Program-made: the position numbers and the translations under genes | Source: Lachnospiraceae bacterium | Lineage (GTDB): Bacteria; Bacillota; Clostridia; Lachnospirales; Lachnospiraceae | Assembly: GCA_017463255.1 (NCBI GenBank) | Contig: JAFTPP010000030.1 | Location: 1 to 64,000, forward strand | Length of the DNA stretch: 64,000 nucleotides | Direction of reading: 5' to 3' | Shown: piece after piece, positions 57,926 through 64,000 of the stretch | Layout: every line of letters begins with the position of its first letter | Numbering within the stretch: the first letter of the stretch is position 1 | Notes under the pieces: generated by a model | What the model was told of the DNA's origin: nothing | The model's input: the letters and a program-made list of their open reading frames with translations, nothing else | Database searches by the model: none

Positions 57926-58542
57926 ACAGAATAGAATTTATGCAACAGCTGGAAATGCTTTTAGCAGATATTTCGGAAGCAGAGAGAGCAGATGCGATAA
58001 AATATTATAATGACTATTTTGATGATGCAGGCATTGAGAATGAAGCCGGTGTTATTGAGCAGTTAGGAAGTCCTGAACAGGTGGCACAAAACATTAAAGC
58101 GGATGCTTTTGGAACCGAAAATGTGAATCACACATATACAAGTCAGGATGCACCTAATATGAACCATACATATACAAATCAACAACCGCAGAATAATGAT
58201 AGAGATGGTGCAACGCTTGCTTTGGTTGTGGTTTTGATTATTGTAACATTTCCGTTATGGATGAGTCTGGCAGGCGCATTGATTGGGATTGCGTTTGGAT
58301 TGACTGTCGGCGGTGGCGGTATTATGGTGGGAGGAATCGCAGTTATAGGTGCAGCCATTGCAAAAACAGCAATCTTCCCAATGGGTGGTGTATTCCTTTT
58401 TGGGGTGAGCTTTTTGTTACTGGCTTTAGGTCTGGTATTCATAGTTGGCGGACTGTCTATCGGCTTTGTGGCAATTCCTGCAATCATTAAGGGAGTAACT
58501 TCTCTTATTAAAAAAGCATTAGGTAAGAAAGGAGAGGTGTAA
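57922..58542 (+). CDS. DUF1700 (HAAS-domain) membrane protein
   Basis: 206 residues. N-terminal HAAS domain (MNRIEFMQQLEMLLADISEA, YYNDYFDDAG) followed by an Asn/Gln spacer and three or four membrane segments rich in Gly and Ala. Family always found between PadR and DUF4097; it may transmit envelope state to PadR. Confidence 0.92.
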   Translation: MNRIEFMQQLEMLLADISEAERADAIKYYNDYFDDAGIENEAGVIEQLGSPEQVAQNIKADAFGTENVNHTYTSQDAPNMNHTYTNQQPQNNDRDGATLALVVVLIIVTFPLWMSLAGALIGIAFGLTVGGGGIMVGGIAVIGAAIAKTAIFPMGGVFLFGVSFLLLALGLVFIVGGLSIGFVAIPAIIKGVTSLIKKALGKKGEV

Positions 58543-58543
58543 A

Positions 58544-59449
58544 ATGAAAAAGTTTACAAAAATAGCACTCAGTATAGCAGCTTTTCTTTTTGCGTTTGGA
58601 CTTATACTTGTTGTTGTTGGCGGATTGTCCGGCGGATTCAGAAAAACCATGCAATGGATTAGTAATGGTGAATTAAGCTTTGGAAATGTGAATTTTGGCG
58701 CCTTCTTTCATTACCATGATGTAGATATGAATAAGCAGTATGACGTTTATTCAGGAAGCGGAAGCCATGAAGGCATTGCTTCTTTGGATGAGTTTGACAA
58801 TTTAAAGCTTATGGTTGGCGGTGGTGAAATAAGAGTTCAATACAAGGATGTGGAATCTGTAAATATTGAATACGACAATGTGGGCGATATACAGTTTTAT
58901 GTGGAAAATAATACATTGGTAATAGCACAGGCACAGGAGATATGGAATGGATTTGATGGAGCCGATATCACCCTTACCCTTCCATATGAAACAAGTTTTG
59001 ATACAGTCATTGTTTCTTTAGGTGCCGGAACCGCAGAAATGGATGGTATTGATGCAGATAAGGTAGAATTTGAAGTTGGCGCGGGAAAGGTAGAGATAGA
59101 GCGTATGACAGTAACGACAGCTACTTTGGAAATCGGCGCAGGGCAAATTGTTGTAAACAATGGTCTGATTACAGACTTGGAAGTAGAAGTCGGCATGGGA
59201 AGCTTTGAATATGAAGGTAGTATAGTAGGAGACCTTAATGCAGAGTGTGCCATGGGTGATATGACATACGATTTGGAAGGTTCGATAAAAGATCATAATT
59301 ATGATGTAGAATGTGCTATGGGTAACGTTACTGTGGGGAATAAGAGCTATTCCGGTATTGCTTCTGATAAAAAGATAGACAACAATAGTAACAGTGATTT
59401 TAATTTAGAGTGCTCTATGGGAAATATTTCTGTTTCCTTTGAAAACTAA
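58544..59449 (+). CDS. DUF4097 surface beta-helix protein
   Basis: 301 residues. One N-terminal membrane segment, then a beta-repeat domain in which VEIGxG and MGxxxY-type units recur (EVGAGKVEIE, EIGAGQIVVNN, EVGMGSFEYEG, ECAMGDMTYD, ECAMGNVTVG, ECSMGNISVS). It faces outward and completes the PadR-DUF1700-DUF4097 operon. Confidence 0.92.
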   Translation: MKKFTKIALSIAAFLFAFGLILVVVGGLSGGFRKTMQWISNGELSFGNVNFGAFFHYHDVDMNKQYDVYSGSGSHEGIASLDEFDNLKLMVGGGEIRVQYKDVESVNIEYDNVGDIQFYVENNTLVIAQAQEIWNGFDGADITLTLPYETSFDTVIVSLGAGTAEMDGIDADKVEFEVGAGKVEIERMTVTTATLEIGAGQIVVNNGLITDLEVEVGMGSFEYEGSIVGDLNAECAMGDMTYDLEGSIKDHNYDVECAMGNVTVGNKSYSGIASDKKIDNNSNSDFNLECSMGNISVSFEN

Positions 59450-59491
59450 TATGCATATTTTATAGTAAGAAGCTATAGAGTATTAGTTAGA

Positions 59492-60406
59492 ATGAATCCA
59501 ATGGTATATGTTACTGTGGTTATATTCCTTCTTATTCTCATGGCGGTTAGCTATGGAATGGGAAGGAAGATATATGCCGCTTACAAAGTAAATGAACTGT
59601 CTTACAAAGAAAAGAGAAATAGGATTAACAAGGTGGCAGGAACTCTGGGATTTGCATTGAATGAAAGGGATGACTATTTTTACTCCATACATGATGCATG
59701 GCAAAAAGGAATGGGGTATTGTACTTTGTATGATAAGATGGCCCCGGCGCTTCGGATGCTGATAGATTGTGAACCTGTTTATTTTGAATACGCGGATAAA
59801 ATCTATTTGGTGGAAACCTGGAAAGGACAGTATGGTATTGCAACAGGGGCTGAGGTTGGAATATATGAAGCTTCAAAAAGGGAAGTTGCAGATGCAGGCG
59901 GTGTGGAGAAGACTCTTTTTTACGCCGTTGATGAAAAAACGGGATTTTATATTTACTTCGATTTATACAGAAAAGGAAAACCTTTCATTAAGCGTTTGGA
60001 AAAACACTGGTGGTTAACAGCTTTTAAAGTAGGTATGTGCAGTAAAAGCAGGGAGTTACAGATGCATGTAGAAATCTTATTCCCTAACCAGTTAATGAGT
60101 AATGCCTATTACCATGCACTGTTAGAAACAGGTTATTCTAAAGATTCACTTACCTACTATCAAAATGTGGTAGCTTATGACTTTGATGTTCCCAAAACAG
60201 AACAGTTTAAAATATGGAGAATAAGGAAATGGTGGGTTTCCTACAGAAACCTTGCAAACGCAAAGAGATATTTAAAATATACCAAGGAATATAATAATGA
60301 AACGGACCGTCTCACCTATCTTTCTTACAGATATCCCATTTTGTTTATGATGATTCTCAAAACGGCTAAAAATATCACAAAACTAAGATACGGTGATTTG
60401 GCATGA
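59492..60406 (+). CDS. Membrane-anchored DUF4474-like protein of unknown function
   Basis: 304 residues. A single N-terminal membrane segment (about 3-22) precedes a large cytoplasmic or external domain. It resembles uncharacterised proteins in which KAGFALNERDDYFYSIHDAWQ-like sequence opens the domain; the family name is a tentative recollection. Overlaps the phosphoesterase gene by 4 nt, so the two work together. Confidence 0.65.
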   Translation: MNPMVYVTVVIFLLILMAVSYGMGRKIYAAYKVNELSYKEKRNRINKVAGTLGFALNERDDYFYSIHDAWQKGMGYCTLYDKMAPALRMLIDCEPVYFEYADKIYLVETWKGQYGIATGAEVGIYEASKREVADAGGVEKTLFYAVDEKTGFYIYFDLYRKGKPFIKRLEKHWWLTAFKVGMCSKSRELQMHVEILFPNQLMSNAYYHALLETGYSKDSLTYYQNVVAYDFDVPKTEQFKIWRIRKWWVSYRNLANAKRYLKYTKEYNNETDRLTYLSYRYPILFMMILKTAKNITKLRYGDLA

Positions 60407-61293
60407 GAAGATTTATGAAAAGAATGGGAAGGGTATGGAAACAAGCCGAACGGGTTACCATATCTTCGGAAGATAGAATGATTCTTTTTTCTGATGTGCA
60501 TAGAGGAGATGGAACTTATGCGGATCAGTTCATGCCCAATCAACAGGTTTATTTTGCAGCACTTAGGTATTACTTGCAAAACGGATATACCTATATAGAA
60601 TTGGGAGATGGAGATGAACTGTGGGAAAACAGAAACTTTGCTGTCATTAGAGAGGCACATGGAGATATCTTTTGGCTTTTAAGAGAGTTTTATTTAAGAA
60701 ACAGACTGATTATGCTTTACGGCAATCATGACATGGTGAAGAAATCTGCACGATATTGGGATAGAACATGCAGTCATTACCATTGTGAAGTGGATTTATG
60801 TAAAAAAGAATTGTTTCCGGATTTGCAGGTTAAGGAAGGAATCGTTCTTTCATATAAGGATGGCGGACGTGATATTTTACTGATTCATGGACATCAGGGA
60901 GACGTTATAAATGATGCATGCTGGCGGATTGGTAGGTTTCTTGTGAGATATTTGTGGAAGCCTTTCAATAGTGTAGGACTGATTGAACCGACCAGTGCGG
61001 CAAAAAATCATCATAAAAAAGGAAAGATAGAAAAAAGGATGATACAATGGGCAGATAAGAATAATACCATGGTTATTACAGGTCATACCCATCGTTCCAC
61101 TTTCCCTTGTCCGAAGGAGAGTTTGTATTTTAATACGGGAAGTTGCGTGCATCCAAGATGTATTACGGGAATAGAGATAGCATGCGGGGAAATTACGCTT
61201 GTTAAGTGGTGCTATGGTGTTACCGGACAAAATGTTGTAAAAATAGGACGTGAAGTATTGGAAGGTCCGTTTTTACTGGATGAATATATGTAG
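60403..61293 (+). CDS. Metallophosphoesterase (calcineurin-like)
   Basis: 296 residues. The full metal-site set is present: FSDVHRGDG, GDGDELW, YGNHDMV, LIHGHQGD and TGHTHRS. The substrate is unknown; similarity of layout to UDP-diacylglucosamine hydrolase-type enzymes is only structural. Translationally coupled to the preceding gene. Confidence 0.9.
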   Translation: MRRFMKRMGRVWKQAERVTISSEDRMILFSDVHRGDGTYADQFMPNQQVYFAALRYYLQNGYTYIELGDGDELWENRNFAVIREAHGDIFWLLREFYLRNRLIMLYGNHDMVKKSARYWDRTCSHYHCEVDLCKKELFPDLQVKEGIVLSYKDGGRDILLIHGHQGDVINDACWRIGRFLVRYLWKPFNSVGLIEPTSAAKNHHKKGKIEKRMIQWADKNNTMVITGHTHRSTFPCPKESLYFNTGSCVHPRCITGIEIACGEITLVKWCYGVTGQNVVKIGREVLEGPFLLDEYM

Positions 61294-61310
61294 GCTCAAA
61301 GGATTACGGA

Positions 61311-61339
61311 TTGAAAAGCAATAGCTGGTATGGTATAAT
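61311..61339 (+). promoter_or_regulatory. Strong promoter of the small unknown gene
   Basis: TTGAAA (61311-61316), 17-nt spacer, consensus TATAAT (61334-61339). Confidence 0.8.
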
Positions 61340-61382
61340 ACTAACAGAAGTATTGCCGATTAATTAAGAAAGGAGTAATCCC

Positions 61383-61937
61383 ATGAGAATATCAGGTGTA
61401 GGATACAGCCCATATGTGTATAATGCGAATGCTGTAAGCAGAGCAAGTATGGAACCTATCGAGAGTATTGAAGAAGATGTCTTAAGCAGTGGCGTGGATT
61501 ATTCCGGTCTTTCTGAAGAGAATGAGAATCCTTTACGCATGGGAGAGACACGTAACTTTGCAGATATCATTGCAAGTCAGATGGCAATGAGCGCAAGAAA
61601 TGCGGTGCGTGTGATGAATACAGAAGATGCTTCTTCCTATATGCAGGGACAGGATGATTCTCCTGTGGCAGCAGATACCACAGATTTTTTGGAATCCATG
61701 GATGAGTTAACGGCAGATGATATGCAGATGATGACAAAGGATATGGATGAAGACAGCACAGTGGATAAGAATGCTGAGACTGCTACAGAAGGAAGTGTCA
61801 CGGAACAGAATCAGATTCCGGTGATGGAGAAGATGGAACCGGTAACTAACGTCGGAACGGATGGTTATTCGGATCAAATCAGTCTTTATCAGAGAATGCA
61901 TGCTTCGCAGGCATATGAGAATATGATGGCATCTTAA
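61383..61937 (+). CDS. Acidic, probably disordered protein of unknown function
   Basis: 184 residues with a good ribosome binding site (AAGGAG). N-terminal MRISGVGYSPYVYNANAVS resembles the start of small surface- or flagellum-associated proteins, but no domain is recognised. The body is Met-, Asp- and Glu-rich, lacks a signal peptide or membrane segment, and is likely unfolded in isolation. Monocistronic behind a near-consensus promoter, so probably well expressed. Confidence 0.7.
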   Translation: MRISGVGYSPYVYNANAVSRASMEPIESIEEDVLSSGVDYSGLSEENENPLRMGETRNFADIIASQMAMSARNAVRVMNTEDASSYMQGQDDSPVAADTTDFLESMDELTADDMQMMTKDMDEDSTVDKNAETATEGSVTEQNQIPVMEKMEPVTNVGTDGYSDQISLYQRMHASQAYENMMAS

Positions 61938-62007
61938 TGCGGATAAATATAATAAGAAGAAATAAGAAGAGGACAACGATGTGATATTCACACTGTTGTC
62001 CTTGTTT

Positions 62008-62733
62008 TTATTTGCTATATATTTTTTTGACCTCAGAAAAGCGGTTACGTGATATGGGAAGATTCTTCATGATACCTCCACAATCAACAGTAAAAGTTAA
62101 ATGATTCAGATTCTCTGCATAAGATAAATTAACCACATAGGATTGGTGGATTCTGATAAATCTGGAATCTGCAAGTAATTCTTCTATGGCAACCTCAAAG
62201 GGAACCCGGATATTTTTACTGGTAATCTCGGTACCGTCTGAAAGATGGAAACACAATGTGTGCTTACTGCATTCAATATATACAATAGAAGAATAATGAA
62301 CTTTATGCGCACCGTTTACAGAGTTAATGGTATAGGTAGGAGCTTGAATGTCATCAAACTTTCCGATTGCCTTATCCATAGTTTCGCAAAAGGTTTCCAG
62401 TGAAATAGGTTTTACAAGATATTGAAGGGCATATACCTGAAATGCATCCAGAGCATAGTCTTTAGAAGAAGTCAGATATATAATAGTTCCTTCTATATTT
62501 AATTCACGCATTTTCTTTCCTAATGTCAGACCATCAATGTCAGGCATAATAATGTCTAAGAGGTAGATGTCGTACCGTTTACCGCTGTCAAGACAATGAT
62601 ACAAATCTGTTGCAGATTGGAAAATATCATAGTGAAGGTCGATTGTTGTATGAAGTTTCTGATATTCACGAAGATAGGTGGAAATGAGTACAGCTTCAAA
62701 ACCATCATCATCGCAGACCGCAATTTTCAACAT
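62008..62733 (-). CDS. LytTR-type response regulator
   Basis: 241 residues from ATG 62733. Receiver domain with VCDDDG, phospho-acceptor Asp in IYLLDIIMPDIDG and Lys in YLVKPIS, then LytTR (FIRIHQSYVVNLSYAEN). It resembles the regulator at 56.5 kb. No kinase gene adjoins. It faces away from the coiled-coil protein gene. Confidence 0.92.
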   Translation of the reverse strand: MLKIAVCDDDGFEAVLISTYLREYQKLHTTIDLHYDIFQSATDLYHCLDSGKRYDIYLLDIIMPDIDGLTLGKKMRELNIEGTIIYLTSSKDYALDAFQVYALQYLVKPISLETFCETMDKAIGKFDDIQAPTYTINSVNGAHKVHYSSIVYIECSKHTLCFHLSDGTEITSKNIRVPFEVAIEELLADSRFIRIHQSYVVNLSYAENLNHLTFTVDCGGIMKNLPISRNRFSEVKKIYSK

Positions 62734-62961
62734 TTGTATGTACACCTTTGCTTTTTAGTATTTTTATTATAACAGTTTTAGTTTGAAATTCAAGAAAAAA
62801 CCGCTAAAATCCGCGCTTTTGAAAAGATGTTGTAAAAAAAATAAAAAAAATTTAAAAAAATATGAGCTCTTTTTTGAACTGGTGGTGTCATAATAAGTGA
62901 AAACAAAAAAACGAAAAAAGAATAGCATATTGTAAAAGGGTTATATAAAAGGAGAAGAGTC

Positions 62962-64000
62962 ATGCATAAGAGAAGATTGCAAGGATTAAAAAGAGGAATC
63001 ACATTATTGTTAGCAACCGTGTTGGTAACCGGCGCTGTAAACACAACAGCTCTTACCGCATCAGCTGAAGAAAGTGCAGCAGACTATATCATCATGGATG
63101 AAGAGCTTGCCAAAGAAGTTGCAGCAGCAGAGGATGCAGCCGAGGCAGCAGGTCAGGCGGCATCAGTAGCTGAGACGGCAAAAGACGCAGCAGAAAAGCT
63201 TGCGGAAAAATCTGAAGAGGTTGCTCTTGAAGAAGGTGCAGAAGCAGCATTAAACGCAGAGATTGATAATGCAATTACTGAAGCAGAAGCAAATGTTGAA
63301 TCAGCAAATGAAGCAATTGAAGAAATTGAAAATACAGCAAATACACAGCTTGAAACTGTAGTAAGTGAAGCAGAAGCAGCAGCAACTGAAAAGCTTGCAG
63401 AAGCCCAAGCAGCAGCAGACGAAGCAGAAGAAGCAGCAAATAAAGCTCTTGCAGAAGCAGAGGCAGCAGAAAAATCTAACGATCAGTTCTCAGCTGAAAA
63501 GCATGTTAAAAAAGCAGAAGAAGCAGCTAAAGATGCAGCAGAGGCAGCAGACGAAGCAGAAGTAGCTTATAATGATGCAGTAGTTGCTTTGAATGATGCA
63601 ATTGATGCATATAACAAAATCTTAGATGAAGCAGAACTTCTTATGGCAAATGGCGAAGACATTAAAGCAGCTGAAGAAGCAATTGCAACAGCACAGGCTT
63701 TACTTGACAGCGCAACAGCAGCCGTTGCGGCAGCAAAAGCAGAATATGATGCAGCAGTAGCAAACAGCCAGTTAGCAAGTGATGCGGCTATAACAGCTGC
63801 AGAACAGGCAGGCATTGCAAAAGAAGCAGCAGATAATACTGTAGAGAATTTAGAAGAAGTAAAAGGTGTTGACGTTGATGCGTTAACAGAAGAAAAAGAA
63901 GTAAAAGAAGCTGAACTTGAAGAAGCAGAAGCAGCTTTACCGGAAATTGAAGCTGAACAGGATGCAATTATTGCAGATGCAGAAGCTACAAAAAAAGAAG
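62962..64000 (+). CDS. Secreted Ala/Glu-rich coiled-coil protein, 3' end outside window
   Basis: Open to the window end (346 codons seen) from ATG 62962 with AAAGGAG upstream. A signal peptide (KRRLQGLKRGITLLLATVLV, cleavage after ASA near residue 34) is followed by long heptad-type Ala/Glu/Lys repeats such as AEAAATEKLAEAQAAADEAEE, trimmed here to short samples. It looks like a surface stalk or adhesin. The upstream gap to the LytTR gene (62746-62961) carries an A-rich leader, with no clear promoter found by me. Confidence 0.82.
   Translation, partial: MHKRRLQGLKRGITLLLATVLVTGAVNTTALTASAEESAADYIIMDEELAKEVAAAEDAAEAAGQAASVAETAKDAAEKLAEKSEEVALEEGAEAALNAEIDNAITEAEANVESANEAIEEIENTANTQLETVVSEAEAAATEKLAEAQAAADEAEEAANKALAEAEAAEKSNDQFSAEKHVKKAEEAAKDAAEAADEAEVAYNDAVVALNDAIDAYNKILDEAELLMANGEDIKAAEEAIATAQALLDSATAAVAAAKAEYDAAVANSQLASDAAITAAEQAGIAKEAADNTVENLEEVKGVDVDALTEEKEVKEAELEEAEAALPEIEAEQDAIIADAEATKKE

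Overview
The window looks like a chromosomal segment of a low-to-mid GC, Gram-positive anaerobe of the Clostridia, most likely family Lachnospiraceae. This rests on gene content and style: a surface endo-galactanase (GH53) with galactan-binding modules, small DUF families typical of the group (DUF5685, DUF6062, DUF6106, DUF2225), the GatCAB amidotransferase alongside a glutaminyl-tRNA synthetase, the PadR-DUF1700-DUF4097 operon, strong AGGAGG-type ribosome binding sites, and simple hairpin-plus-T terminators. No rRNA, tRNA, CRISPR array, transposase or phage gene was found. Species cannot be named from the sequence alone.

Layout. 1-3.7 kb: 3' part of a very large secreted galactanase with a C-terminal membrane anchor. 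3.9-5.8 kb: zinc-ribbon, DUF5685 and J-domain operon. 5.9-8.1 kb: membrane FKBP/trigger-factor-like protein (minus strand) and a divergent lipoprotein. 8.1-10.0 kb: an AT-rich accessory island with one minus-strand gene (P-loop kinase fused to a GNAT) and a long regulated leader; next to it is a 5'-truncated SH3-type gene. 10.8-13.3 kb: polysaccharide deacetylase and a Cys-rich surface protein. 13.3-19.4 kb: housekeeping run (HisC-like aminotransferase, DUF368, methyltransferase, Hsp33, NadE, AlkD-like). 19.4-22.8 kb: c-di-GMP phosphodiesterase-like protein and two membrane/secreted proteins. 22.9-27.6 kb: DapF, ECF sigma with its membrane partner, LytTR-DUF3021, ABC exporter. 27.7-32.1 kb: polyamine uptake operon (XRE-cupin regulator, PotABCD). 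32.2-35.4 kb: GatCAB. 35.4-40.1 kb: LTA-synthase-like protein, DUF6106, IMP dehydrogenase. 40.3-43.0 kb: GAF-GGDEF-EAL protein. 43.1-46.4 kb: BlaI-type repressor, GlnRS, DUF2225, small acidic protein. 46.6-49.6 kb: TetR regulator, DUF6062, uracil permease. 49.7-54.8 kb: radical-SAM DNA-repair pair, a degenerate HPr, and a nuclease-helicase fusion. 54.8-57.2 kb: DnaA-box cluster, MATE exporter, LytTR response regulator. 57.5-61.9 kb: PadR operon, phosphoesterase pair and a small unknown protein. 62.0-64.0 kb: second LytTR regulator and the start of an Ala/Glu-rich coiled-coil surface protein that runs off the window.

The most striking find is the leader of the kinase-GNAT gene (about 9.37-9.71 kb, minus strand). 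It has two good promoters and a nine-codon leader peptide MLVITMRLR placed exactly 7 nt after AGGAGG. The peptide contains the MRLR core known from macrolide-dependent ribosome arrest in ErmDL-type leaders. Downstream are two mutually exclusive pairings that would switch a Rho-independent terminator just ahead of the gene. This predicts an antibiotic-inducible, possibly undescribed resistance gene. Other items of note are a DnaA-box cluster with nested palindromes away from any visible dnaA, a hairpin separating the Shine-Dalgarno from the glnS start, a poly-G tract in a response-regulator ribosome binding site, and a Cas4-like nuclease fused to a DinG/Rad3-type Fe-S helicase.
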